Source of the DNA: Ipomoea triloba
Lineage: Eukaryota; Streptophyta; Magnoliopsida; Solanales; Convolvulaceae
Direction of reading: 5' to 3'
DNA length: 64,000 bases
Assembly (NCBI RefSeq): GCF_003576645.1
Contig: NC_044917.1
Coordinates: 21,278,405-21,342,404, forward strand
Part shown: positions 1 through 10,210 of the stretch, piece by piece
How the letters are laid out: every line of letters begins with the position of its first letter
How positions within the stretch are numbered: the stretch's first letter is position 1
The notes under the pieces: model-generated
Databases searched by the model: none
Seen by the model: the letters and a program-made list of their open reading frames with translations, nothing else
What the model was told of the DNA's origin: nothing
Position numbers and translations under genes: made by a program

Positions 1-361
1 AAACAATCCTATTGAATTGCCTTCATGTCAAGACTTTTGAATGGAGCTACTTTCTTAAGGAGTGTGCTACACCTACTAGCTTGATGAATCGCCCACTTGA
101 TTAGTGAATCACCTACTTGTTTGTGCAACTTCTTCACTACGTAGCTGCTCACTCACCTCCTTGCTTGTCATCAACCAAGTTGCTCAAGTAAACACCTCAA
201 GCAAATAGTTTATTCAAGGAGACAAAAGCATGACAACCCATGTGAAGGAAAATTCAGATTTGAAGATCAGAATTTTGGGGTTGGGATTACTTTTGCAAGT
301 TGCATTTTTTTTATCAATTACTTCATAGTTAAGGGATAAGGACTCTAGAATAATAAAATCA
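1..361. other. Sequence left of the resolved 5' LTR; probably U3
   Basis: No coding potential seen. The stretch runs without a visible break into the LTR copy at 362-855. The 3' LTR of the same element is itself truncated on its left, so the true LTR start cannot be found by comparing the two copies. It is probably U3 of the same LTR, or host DNA. Confidence 0.4.
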
Positions 362-855
362 TTTAAATCCCTGATTTCCCCCTATAAATACCCCATATCA
401 CCATAGCTCAAATCAGATTGTAATATTTTGAATTTAAGTGAGATTTTCTCTCTTTTCTTTGCAAGAGAATTGCATTGAGTGTTTAAGTTGTTTTATGAGA
501 AGAATTCAACCTAAGTAAACTGGTGAGAGGCTAGTTTACAATCCGAGAATGCATATCCTACTATCTTGTTTCTTTTATTCTTACACATACCCAAAAATCC
601 CAAAAAAATATATTACGTAGCTGAATATGTGTTTTATTTCTTATCTCAAGTACTAGACTCTTAAATCTAGATCTTAGCATTGCTTAATTATCCAAGGGTT
701 GAGAATATCGTTGGTTAGTTTGTGAGGCATTTGTAGAGTTCAGGATCTCAAAATTCACGAGTCTACAAGGTAAGATCCCTTTATAGGACACAAAAGGTTC
801 TAGAGTGATTCCTTGGGTGTGCACTTGTTGTGAGAAACAACCTGTGTACGCGTCA
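362..855 (+). repeat. 5' LTR (left edge unresolved)
   Basis: It matches 6304-6800 over about 490 bp with scattered mismatches. Shared parts include a TATA motif, the polypyrimidine stretch near 450 and the terminal GTGTACGCGTCA (GTGTACGCATCA in the 3' copy). The right edge is fixed by the CA end followed three bases later by the primer site. Confidence 0.85.
383..390 (+). promoter_or_regulatory. LTR TATA box
   Basis: TATAAATA occurs in the 5' LTR and is conserved in the 3' LTR near 6330. It is the expected core promoter for the element RNA. The role is inferred from position in the LTR. Confidence 0.6.
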
Positions 856-858
856 GTA

Positions 859-871
859 TGGTATCAGAGCC
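859..871 (+). promoter_or_regulatory. Primer binding site, initiator tRNA-Met type
   Basis: TGGTATCAGAGCC lies three bases after the LTR end. It is the standard plant primer site complementary to the 3' end of initiator tRNA-Met, used to start minus-strand DNA synthesis. Confidence 0.9.
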
Positions 872-1164
872 AAGTTCCTTTCTTGACCTATGCTATCATT
901 ACTATCTTAAATTTCATATCTACTATTGTTTATATTCCTATTTTTCCTTGTTCCTGTCTTGCCTTGTTTTATCCTTATTGGTTTAAATTTTATATTTAGT
1001 GTTATATTTCCTTTTCCCTTGTTCCTTGCATTATTTTTGTTGTTTCGTTTTTTTTAATATTCCTATATATAAGGAGTCTTGTTTTAGTTACACCATCGAA
1101 TCTGTTAAGAGTATTGATTGGGCTACCGTCGACTCTTAAACAATTCTGATTTTGGTTAAACCAT

Positions 1165-1437
1165 CAGCTCCTATTTATAGTCTTTGATTTAGTGACCTTA
1201 AAAGGTAGATACCATCAGGCATATTATACTATTATATGTATTCTATTTATAGCCTTTGATTTGGTGACCTTAAAAGGTAGATACCATCATGCATATTATA
1301 CTATTATATTTATTCTATTTATAGTCTTTGATTTGGTGACCTTAAATGGTAGATACCATCAAACATATTATACTATTATATATCCTATTTATAGCCTTTG
1401 ATTTGGTGACCTTATAAAAGGTAGATACCATTAGGCA
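1165..1437 (+). repeat. Tandem repeat, about 72-bp period, four copies
   Basis: The motif GTGACCTTAAAAGGTAGATA recurs at 1192, 1264, 1336 and 1406, giving periods of 72, 72 and 70 bp. Between copies runs ATTATACTATTATAT and CTATTTATAG. The array lies in the untranslated leader between primer site and gag. The open frame across it only reflects the period being a multiple of three. Confidence 0.9.
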
Positions 1438-1505
1438 CCTTTTAATTACTAGTGTTGTGTTTTATTTTCTTTACCTAAAGTATATTTTATTTAAAGGGGA
1501 TTGTT

Positions 1506-1605
1506 AAAAAAATTAATTAAAAAATGAAAAGAAAATAAAGAAAATAAAGAAAATAAAGAAAAAAAAAGAAAGAAAAAAGAAAAGAAAAAAAGGAGAATAA
1601 GGTTG
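1506..1605 (+). repeat. Purine-rich low-complexity tract
   Basis: About 100 bp are almost purely A and G, with repeated AAATAAAG and AAAG units, in the gag leader of the gypsy element. Confidence 0.75.
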
Positions 1606-1995
1606 GTTAGATGTTTTACTTTGAATTGCATTACTTGAAATCTTTGATGCTTTATATCTTTCTATTATCTATAATCTAATTTACAAAAGGGCCACATGTG
1701 TCAATTTCAAACACACTCTGTGTCAGTTTCTACATCACTCCATAGATACTATTTCCCACCGCACTTACTAGACTCGAACTCTACAAGTGTTGGGTTTGTT
1801 GTTTGTGGTGGATACAATCCTTGTGAGTTTTAAGCTTTGTTAAGGACCAAGACAACAAGAACTAGTACTTTTGGAAAAAGGCTAGTGAGATTGCCAACGA
1901 GTGCCACACGAGAGAAAAAAATTGTGAGGGTGTGAATATTTCCTTCTATTTACTAACTTACTATTTCAGTGTTTTCAACTTTAAGAAGTGTAAGT

Positions 1996-2885
1996 ATGGC
2001 TAGTACTAGTGAACAAAGCAACATTTATGCACAAATGGAAGCAATGATGAACATGATTAAAGACCTTAGTGCTAGGCTGCAAAACATTGAAAATGAAAAT
2101 CAATGGGGGAGAGTTGAAAATGAGGGAGTACAAAATCAAGAGACATGAAACCAAGAAGAAAGGAGGGGTAGGGAAGTAGCTAGACATAATAGTTTATCCC
2201 GCATGCTCCTTAGAAGATATGTGGAAGAAAGGGTAGAAAATAATCTTAGCTCCTTAAAAATGGAAATGCCTACTTTTAAAGGAGATGATGAACCTGAAGT
2301 TTTTTTAAATTGGGTAGATGAAGTAGAGGATATTTTTCGGCTACATAACTTTGGGGAGGAAAAGAAGTTTAAGACAACCACAACATCCCTAAAAGATTAT
2401 GCAAAGTTGTGGTGGAAACAACTTAGTCGTAGGCGTTTAGAAGATGACGATGAGCCTATCGAGACATGGGGAGAACTTAAGAGGAAAATGAGAAGGAATT
2501 TGTGCTTAGTAATTTCTATTGTGATATGCGCAGGAAATTACAAGAACTCAAGCAAGGCAACAAGCTCGTTCGTGAATTCTACAAGGAGATGGAGAGATTA
2601 AAGGCACAAGCAAATATCCAAGAGGATGACGAAACCACCATAGCTTGTATCCTTGAAGGGCTCAACCGTGATATTCGAAGAGAACTCCGCAACCAAGAAT
2701 TTGATGATGTGGACAAGCTGGCCCGAGTTGCTTCGAAAGTAGAAGAGGAATTAAGATCTGAAAGGGGTAGCAAATCATCTATGTCTTCTCGATGGGATCA
2801 AGCACAACCAAGGAGAGCCATAAATAACTCCTATCAACCAAGGACACAAAAGGAGTACTCTCGACCATCCCACACTCGAAAGTAA
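1996..2885 (+). pseudogene. gag of the gypsy element, broken
   Basis: Gag would form the particle that packages element RNA in the cytoplasm. The ATG at 1996 opens a frame starting MASTSEQSN that stops at 2146. The frame resumes and holds the retrotransposon-gag core: PTFKGDDEP near 2270, FLNWVDEVEDIF near 2310, and YAKLWWKQL near 2400. A frameshift near 2500 moves the rest into another frame, with FYCDMRRKLQELKQG and REFYKEMERL, ending at 2885. At least one stop and one frameshift make it a pseudogene. The CCHC knuckle follows in the next segment. Confidence 0.85.
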
Positions 2886-3640
2886 AAGAAAAATGACCAA
2901 AGAGACAAAGGGAAGTTCTAAGAAAGCTCAAAAGAAAAGGTTAGTAGTGTGACATGTTATCAGTGTCAAGGTTGAGGACATTATGCTCGAAAATTCCCCA
3001 ACACCAAAAAAATTCTCACCATTGGCAAAGATGAGCGAGAATACATGTCCACAAGTGAATCTGATGACGAAGAGTTGGAGCCAATAGAAGAAAAACAAGA
3101 AGTTGAACATTTTGAAGAAGTATAGGAAGATGATGCTCTACATTTCAATTGTGTAGTCCATAAGGCCTTGAGCACTCTAGTTGTCCTAGATCAAGAAGAA
3201 CAACGAGATAACATATTCTATGGCAAATGCAAGGTTCCCGGTGCTACATGTAGTTTCATCATTGATGGGGGAAGTTGTACCAATGTGGTCAGCGAGGATG
3301 TAGTTAATGCAATGAAAATATCAACAGTCCAAAATCCTCAACCATATAAGCTATAATGGCTTAATGATGATGGTGAACTCAAGGTAGACAAGCAAGCCTC
3401 ATTTCTATTTCCATTGGGAAGTATCAAGATGATGTGTTGTGTGATGTCATCCCAATGCATGCTTGTCATATCTTATTGGGTTGACCATGGCAATATGATC
3501 AAGAGACCTTACACCATGGTAAGACAAATAAGTACAGTATTCATAAGGGAGGTAAGAAGTACGCTTTGACTCCACTAGCACCAAAAGAAGTGTAAAACAT
3601 TCAAGTGCAATCAAAAAAGTTGAGAGAAGAACTTGCCCAA
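2886..3640 (+). pseudogene. Zinc knuckle and aspartic protease, broken
   Basis: A CCHC-like knuckle begins at 2955 (CYQCQG, a stop, then GHYARKF; the last Cys is replaced by Phe). After an acidic linker, the aspartic protease shows FIIDGGSCTNVVS around 3258-3300. The catalytic triplet reads D-G-G, where most relatives have D-S-G or D-T-G. A stop follows at 3354 and later protease sequence is shifted. The protease would cut the polyprotein, but this copy cannot be functional. Confidence 0.75.
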
Positions 3641-3839
3641 AAGGCAAGGGAAGCCATGAAGGAAGCCACTATTGGGAAACAAAAGACCTTAGGTCATGAA
3701 AAGAATTAAAGAAAAGGAGGGATGAAAAAGGCCAGTACACAATCATCTCACAACTTGTTCATGACAAAAGGAGAAGTAGAGCAGGCCTTAAGAGGGGCAG
3801 AGGGAGTTTTCTTACTTTACCCATTGAGTTCTGTTTAAA

Positions 3840-5222
3840 TGTTATTAAAAGTGAAATTATACCTTTTGATGTTTCTATTTTGCTTTCTGAATTTGCAGAT
3901 GTCTTTCCCGAAGAATTACCAAAGGGGTTACCTCCAATTCGTGGAACTGAGCATCAAATTGATCTCATACCTGGAGCAAGTTTACCTAATAGACCAGCAT
4001 ATCGCACCAATCCTGAACAGGCTAAGGAGATTCAACATCAAGTTGATGAGTTATTACAAGCTGGGTTCATCTAAGAAAGCCAAAGCCCATGTGTTGTCCC
4101 TGTGCTACTTGTACCAAAGAAAGATGGCACGTAGCGAATGTGTGTTGATTGTCGTGTCGTCAATAACATCACGGTAAAGTATTGCTATCCTATTCCTAGG
4201 TTAGATGAAATTCTTGATGAATTGCATGGAGCCAAAATTTTCAATAAAATAGATCTAAGAAGAGGTTATCATCAAATCAGAATGTAAAAGGGAGATGAAT
4301 GGAAAATTGGCTTCAAGACTAAAAATCGTCTCTATGAATGGTTAGTTATGCCATTTGGATTAACCAATGCCCCTAGCACCTTCATGAGATTGATGAATCA
4401 TGTTCTTAGGAATTTTATTGGAAAATTTGTTGTTGTATATTTTGATGATATTCTCATTTACAGTAGAGATCCTCAAGAGCATATAATACATCTTAAAGAA
4501 GTCTTTCTTGTGTTAAGAAGAGAACAAATGTATGCTAACTTTGAGAAGTGCTATTTTGATGTGGAAAGTTTTGTTTTTCTTGGTTTTAAAGTAAGTTCTA
4601 AAAACATTAAAGTGGATGAGACCAAGATACAGGCAATTCGAGATTGGCCAACACCAAAAACAGCAACTAACGTCCGTAGTTTCCATGGTCTTGCTAGTTT
4701 CTATAAGAGATTTGTTAAGGACTTTAGTACAATTGCAGCCCCGTTGAATGAACTTGTGAAAAAGGATGTCAAATTTGAATGGGCCCTAAACAAGAACAAT
4801 CCTTTCAACGCCTTAAAGAAAAATTGTGTTCTGCTCAGGTACTTGCATTACGCAACTTTGATAAAACTTTTGAAAATGAGTGTGATGCATTTGGAAGAGG
4901 TATTGGAGCCGTTCTTATGCAAGAAGGGCACCCTATTGCCTACTTTAGTGAAAAATTAAGTGGACCTACACTTAATTACTCTACCTATGACAAGGAGTTA
5001 TATGCACTTGTGAGAACTCTTTAAACTTGGGAGCATTACCTATGGTTTAAAGAGTTTGTTATACACTCCGACCATGAAGCACTCAAACACCTTAGGGGGC
5101 AAGGTAAGTTAAACAAGCTGCATGCAAAATGGCTTGAGTTTATTGAAGCATTCCCCTATGCTATCAAGTATAAGCGAGGTAAGGAAAACCAAGTGGCTGA
5201 AGCTTTATCTCAAAGGTATGTT
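3840..5222 (+). pseudogene. Reverse transcriptase and RNase H, broken
   Basis: RT parts appear in order: FADVFPEELPKGLPP near 3892, then a frame with stops containing the VDCR motif near 4143. After a stop near 4284 an open frame has [12 protein letters not shown] (4348) and the catalytic box YFDDILIYS (about 4438-4464), with both aspartates kept. VKFEWALNK marks the RT to RNase H link. RNase H is frameshifted at about 4780; [20 protein letters not shown] runs to about 5010, followed by a stop. Several stops and frameshifts exclude a working polyprotein. Confidence 0.9.
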
Positions 5223-5399
5223 TTACTTTCATAATTTCAAGCCAAATTACTTGGTTTTGAATTTCTCAAAGGATTGTATAGTAATGATGTTAATTTTGCA
5301 TAAAAATACAAGGCATGTACTACAATTCCAATTGGTAAATATTATCTACTTGATGGATATTTGTTCAAAGAAAATAGATTGTGTGTGCCAAATTGTTCT

Positions 5400-6290
5400 T
5401 TAAGAGAAATGTTCATTAAGGAAGCCCATGGTGGTGGATTAATGGGTCACTTCGGTGTGACTAAAACTTATTAAATCCTACATGAACACTTCTTTTGGCC
5501 CAAGTTGAGAAGGGATGTGGAAATGTTTGTTAGCAAATGTGTTACTTGTAGACAAGCTAAATCACGATCTTTGCCATAAGGGTTATACACATCATTACTT
5601 GTTCCTAAGGAACCATGGACTGATTTATCTATGGATTTTATAGTAGGGTTACCTAGGAGCAGAAGGGGCCATGACTCAATCTATGTTGTTGTTGGTTGAT
5701 TTAGTAAAATGGCTCATTTTATTGGTTGTCACAAAACTAACGATGCCTCTCATATTGCAGATTTATTCTTCAAAGAGGTAGTGCGTTTACATGGGATTCC
5801 ACGTACCATTGTGTCTGATCGAGATGCCAAGTTTCTAAGCCATTTTTGGCGAATACTATGGGGAAAGCTTGGTACAAAACTTCTGTACTCCTGGTATCCA
5901 CAGATAGATGACCAAACAGAAGTTGTGAATAGAACTCTAACACAACTTCTTAGGGTAGTCATTAAAAAGAACCTCAAGTCATGGGAAGAAAGCTTACCAT
6001 ATTTGGAGTTTTCTTATAATCGAGCTATACATTCCACAACAAACATGTCACCATTTGAGGTTGCTTATGGTTTTAATCTATTAACTCCCTTAGATCTGAT
6101 TTCCTTACATGTGAATGGTAAAGAATGTGTGGATGTTACTAAGAGAGCTCAAGGGATTCGTGAGTTTCATTCCAAGGTTCGAGCTCAAATTGAAAAGAAA
6201 AATGAGCAATACGCTCAAAATGCCAACAAAGGACACAAGGCTATAATTTTTAAACCTGGAGATTGTGTTTGGATACACTACAGCTCAAAT
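5400..6290 (+). pseudogene. Integrase, broken and truncated at the C terminus
   Basis: Integrase would insert element DNA into the chromosome. The HHCC zinc-binding region reads EAHGG, MGHFGV, then KCVTC at about 5425-5550. The DDE core shows [10 protein letters not shown], then SDRDAKF (about 5815), and the glutamate in QTEVVNRTL (about 5920). Stops lie near 5472, 5577 and 5698. The frame is open from 5709 until FKPGDCVWIH, where it jumps into LTR sequence at about 6280. The GPY/F module and any chromodomain are missing. Confidence 0.9.
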
Positions 6291-6303
6291 CAGATTGTAA
6301 TAC

Positions 6304-6800
6304 ATTTAAATCCCTGATTTCCCCCCTATAAATACCCCATATCACCATAGCTCAAATCAGATTGTAATATTCTGAATTTAAGTGAGATTTTCTCTTTTTT
6401 CTTTGCAAGAAAATTGCATTGAGTTAGGTTGTTTTATTAGAAGCATTCAACCTAAGTAAACTGGTGAGAGGCTAGTTTACAAGCCGAGAAGACATATCCT
6501 ACTATCTTGTTTCTTTTATTCTTACACATACCCAAAAATCCCAAAAAAAAAAAATATTACGTAGCTGAATTTGTGTTTTATTTCTTATCTCAAGTACTAG
6601 ACTCTTAAATCTAGATCTTAGCTTTGCTTAATCATCCAAGGGTTGAGAAGATCGTTGGTTAGTTTGGTGAGGCATTTGCAGAGTTCAGGATCTCAAAATC
6701 TACGAGTCTACAAGGTAAGATCCCTTTATAGGACACGAAAGGTTCTGGAGTGATTCCTTGGGTGTGCACTTGTTGTGAGAAGCAACCTGTGTACGCATCA
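6304..6800 (+). repeat. 3' LTR, truncated on the left
   Basis: It matches 362-855. The upstream part of U3, the polypurine tract and the integrase end are deleted. A 20-base piece of LTR sequence also appears at 6281-6300, just left of the deletion joint, and again at its normal place (6350-6369). The right end ...GCATCA is followed by unrelated CAC-rich DNA. Confidence 0.85.
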
Positions 6801-6915
6801 CACCACCACCACCACCACCAACCACCAACCACTACCTCTCACCACCACCACCACCACCAACCACCAACCACCCACCCCCGTCCACCCACTTCACCACCGC
6901 CCCACCACCACCATT
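6801..6915. repeat. CAC/CAACCAC microsatellite
   Basis: Imperfect CAC and CAACCAC repeats about 115 bp long start directly at the LTR end. Confidence 0.9.
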
Positions 6916-7645
6916 GTATATTTTAAATATTTATAATTGAAAATAATTATTCTCATTTTCCAGAAAATGAACCGAACATACCAAGACATTTTTCTAGAAT
7001 GCAGCCAAACACTGGAAAGGAAAATGTTTTTTGGAAAATGACTCATTTTTAAGAAAACATTTTCCAAAAGTCATTTTCTTGCTTTCCAAACACACCCTTA
7101 ATCCATGTATGCTTGTTATAGTATGCACTAAATCGGGCATCATGTGCACTACTGGTTTGTTAGTGTGCATGTTGTTATTTATGTCAAGTTGTTGTTTGTT
7201 GTTCTCATGTTTAGGTTCATATGTGCACACTTGTTCTATGGTGTGTGCACTTACGTATTGTGTATTTGTGTGGGGATTTAAAGGTGTGTACTCGTGTTGG
7301 TTTCGTTTGTTGGGTAGATTATATGAGCAACTTTTGAACTTATGAAAACTCTGTTTTCTCTCCTCTCTCGAAATTGTTTTCTTACTAAAGACATTCTGCC
7401 AACATCTTCCGTAAGTTGTATGGAGTGCTCAACTATTGTTCTAGTTCGCTGGACTTTGAGTTTTAGTGCTCAAACTACAAAGTCGTGATCTATTTTATCC
7501 TGTAAGACTGACAATACAACGATCTTATCACCGCCGGGAGATAGCGAATCGATTTTAAGGAAAGTGTGTGGTCCACACGACTTAGGTCTTTCCTTTTCTT
7601 CTTCTTCGTTGGGTTTAAACCTTAGGATTTTAAATCTCTTTCTCA

Positions 7646-7649
<4 letters not shown>
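6916..7649. other. Gene-free stretch with a small MITE remnant
   Basis: At about 6950-7090 there are several inverted copies of the motif GGAAAATG/CATTTTCC, and the stretch ends in CCAAACACACCC, typical of a hAT-like MITE end. The rest (7100-7649) shows no domain. Open frames here have no recognisable protein content. It could be a worn LTR piece. Confidence 0.5.

Positions 7650-7690
<41 letters not shown>
7650..7690. repeat. (AT)n microsatellite
   Basis: About 20 uninterrupted AT units. A shorter run lies at 7848-7868, directly before the next element. The DNA between (7691-7847) has repeated GGTCCTTCAACT-like phrases typical of worn MITE arms. Confidence 0.9.
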
Positions 7691-7693
<3 letters not shown>

Positions 7694-7870
7694 TTGATAC
7701 CATCTAAGGCCCTCCGAGTATAGTGGTTTAGCCACGTTTAGTCATAAACTTTCAAATTACCACATGTGGTCCTTCAACTTTCAAATTGTTACCATCCGTG
7801 ATCCAAGTTAACCACCCAAGGTCCTTCAACTATCAAATTTTAATTTTATATATATATATATATATATAGA

Positions 7871-8750
7871 GTCCCCATCAGATGCGGCCAGTCTCCCCCG
7901 TGCGGCTGTGTGGCCTTATTTGCACCATTAGATCTCATGATCTAAGGCTTCATATTAATCCAAACAAAACAGACACCGATCTTTAGCTACGCGAACGGGA
8001 AGGATAATGTTGGCAATTCACTACAATTTCAAAACCAGATCAGATCAGACGACGACGGAGACTTGAAGTCGACGAGCACTGAGCAACAAACACCAGACGA
8101 GCGTAGAAGGGACTCCATCACCAGTAACGAGCGCTTCGTTCTGAATAAAACGCATAGGTCGACTCCAACAGAGAAACGAGAATGGAGTAATTCGCAATAC
8201 TCTGTGCATTATCAACATTAATCTGGTTCATATTTGAGATAATATTGGTGTAATTCGCAATAGTAAGTGTATTTGGTGTGTGGTGTGTTTTAATCTGAGA
8301 ACTAGTGCATTTTATAACGTATAATGGTGTGTTTTAATTTTGTTGGTGCATTTGAATTGAGTGGTGTATTTTGGTATGGTGGGGAATGGTGTGTTTTAAT
8401 TTCTCCAGTGGTGCATTTTATAACGTAGAATGGTGTGTTTTAATACACATGGTAGTGAATTTTATGAGAGTAGTTGCATTTGGTGTGTGGTGGTTACGTG
8501 GTGTGTTTTAATTTAAGAACTGGTGCATTTTAGTATGTTGAATGGTGTGTTTTAATAATACGTTTGTTGGTGTATTCTGTACTCTAAAATTACCTTCCCA
8601 CTTACAATTACCATAAAGCCCCCACTTAAGTTACGCGAATTAAACTTCCTAAATCCTAATATATAACCTCCACCGTCAGATCACCTCCATCCAGCGGCAT
8701 ACCTTTGGCCACACGACCGCACGTAATGCACAGGCCGCATTTGATTAATT

Positions 8751-8751
<1 letters not shown>
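7871..8751. mobile_element. TIR element with internal minisatellite
   Basis: The left end (7878-7914) reads ATCAGATGCGGCCAG, then a GC-rich stretch to GTGTGGCC. The right end (8707-8744) is its inverse, GGCCACACGACCGCAC then AGGCCGCATTTGAT. This gives terminal inverted repeats of about 38 bp with a few mismatches. Both sides abut (TA)n, so target duplications cannot be read. No transposase frame is present, so it is non-autonomous; superfamily unassigned, possibly MULE-like. The inside is mostly a degenerate minisatellite. Confidence 0.75.
8265..8585 (+). repeat. Degenerate two-module minisatellite inside the TIR element
   Basis: GGTGTGTTTTAAT and GGTGCATTTTA modules alternate about every 25-30 bp. 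The first occurs about six times with the same TTTTAAT end, and spacers such as TAACGTA recur. Confidence 0.8.

Positions 8752-8753
<2 letters not shown>

Positions 8754-8798
<45 letters not shown>
8754..8798. repeat. (AT)n microsatellite
   Basis: Uninterrupted TA run of about 45 bp immediately right of the TIR element. Confidence 0.95.
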
Positions 8799-8805
<7 letters not shown>

Positions 8806-8879
8806 TTCATTCATGACCCATATTCCTCTTTGTTAGGTAGAAAAATAGACTTAATTGTGTATTTGCATGAAAAAATTAA

Positions 8880-9400
8880 GAGTCATTTCTATTTTTGGTC
8901 CTACTGTTATTGGGGCATTGCCAATTTTAGTCCACTTCATTAATTTTTGCCACAGTACGGCCAGTCTTATTTAGTCCTTTCCACTTTTAGTCCACCGTTA
9001 AAATTTTCGTCAAATAACCGTCCAAAATAGGGGTATTTTGATCTTTTCATGCTTTGATCATCTCTTTTACCCTTTGTAGTGGTTTTCCTTACAGATTTTC
9101 ATCCAATGAAGAGGTCCGGTAAAAGCCATGGCTTTGTAATGTGGCTCACATAGCTTTCTTTAGACCTATTCAATGGATGAAAATGTGTAAGGAAAACCAC
9201 TGCAAAGGGTCAAGGAGATGACCAAAGCATGAAAAGACCAAAAATACCCCTATTTTGGATGACAATTTGACGAAAATTTTAACGGTGGATTAAAAGTGGC
9301 AAGGACTAAATAAGACTGGCCGCAATGTGGCAAAAATTAATGAAGTGGACTAAAATTGGCAATGCCCCAATAACAGTAGGACCAAAAATAGAAATGACTC
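8880..9400. mobile_element. Foldback MULE-type element with 9-bp target duplication
   Basis: Two arms of about 240 bp are inverted copies of each other. The left arm starts GAGTCATTTCTATTTTTGG, the right arm ends CCAAAAATAGAAATGACTC, and the unique centre lies around 9120-9160. Flanks are the perfect 9-bp duplication AAAAATTAA (8871-8879 and 9401-9409). Long inverted repeats plus a 9-bp duplication are the mark of Mutator-type elements. No coding sequence. Confidence 0.9.
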
Positions 9401-9747
9401 AAAAATTAAATTAAAGAAGAGAAAAAAGAAGATTTACATGGATTAGCTTATTTTGTTATGTAGAAAAATAAGCTTATTTTGCTGACTTACCTATTTTGAC
9501 AAAAGTTTATAACTTTTCTAGGATAGATTTGTGCCTTAATTGATATTATGGGAGATTTGAATTGTTGTTTAGGCGCATGAATTTAGGATATTGACTTTTA
9601 ATCATAGCCATTGATCTCTTGATTTCTATAGTTTAGATTTGTTCTCATGTTCTTATGTAGAGAAAAGTTCTCATAAAATTGCGTGCACACACAAGATAAA
9701 GATTCTCCAATAGTTTTATATCCACTTAAAAGAATATGGTAAAAACT
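9401..9747. other. Gene-free stretch
   Basis: AT-rich DNA with no domain, RNA gene or clear repeat seen. Confidence 0.5.
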
Positions 9748-10210
9748 TGAGTGAGATCGTCTCACCGTGAGTCGCGTCGGGTCCGGTCGGGTCAATATGA
9801 AAATGTAATACTTATACACACAAATATCATACTTAAATGCTCAAATGTGATACTAATCAAGAATATAAACTTTTGTCACTTATAAAGGTAAATGTAATAC
9901 TTTCAAGGGAAAATATAATACTTTTACATTTCGATTTAAAAGTATTACATTTTTCCTCAAAAAGTATGATATTTTCCCTTATAAATAAGTGTCACTTGCC
10001 AACATTACTTATTATGGAAAATGTAATACATTTGGTGAAAAATATAATATTTTTACTTCAAAATGCGAAAGTATTACATTTTTCCTAAGTAACAAATATT
10101 TTATTCCTGATTAGTATTACATTTGAGCATATAAGTATGTCATTTGCATATCGATTCGACCCATCCCGATCCGTCTCACGAATAAGGATCAGTGAGACGG
10201 TCTCACAGAA
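9748..10210. mobile_element. MITE, TAATAC family, copy 1
   Basis: The left end GTGAGATCGTCTCAC and the right end GTGAGACGGTCTCAC form terminal inverted repeats, each followed inward by GTCGGGT/ACCCATCCCGA-like sequence. The inside is a loose array of AATGTAATACTTTT and its inverse, AAAGTATTACATTTTT. No coding capacity. Relatives lie at 11300-11756, 49050-49712 and 54355-54645. Confidence 0.8.

Larger units (their letters stand above)
362..6800 (+). mobile_element. Decayed Ty3/gypsy LTR retrotransposon, chromovirus-like
   Basis: Two LTR copies (362-855 and 6304-6800) flank, in order, a primer binding site, gag, zinc knuckle, protease, reverse transcriptase, RNase H and integrase. Integrase after RNase H on the same strand defines Ty3/gypsy. 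The integrase core wording resembles plant chromoviruses, but the C-terminal part that would hold a GPY/F module or chromodomain is deleted, so the lineage is inferred. Each domain carries stops or frameshifts, so the copy cannot code for its own movement. No target duplication can be read because the left end is unresolved. Confidence 0.9.

Noticed and set aside
1192..1401. 69-codon frame with threefold repeated peptide
   Set aside because: It is the 72-bp tandem repeat read through; the period is a multiple of three. No domain.
1165..1437. Regularly spaced repeats, possible CRISPR-like array
   Set aside because: Whole 72-bp units are repeated with no unique spacers; eukaryotic retroelement context.
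362..6800. Autonomous gypsy element
   Set aside because: Stops or frameshifts in every domain and loss of the integrase end.
7031..7345. 104-codon frame rich in Cys, Leu and Val as a small secreted or membrane protein
   Set aside because: No proper start context, no family, and it overlaps a MITE remnant; chance frame more likely.
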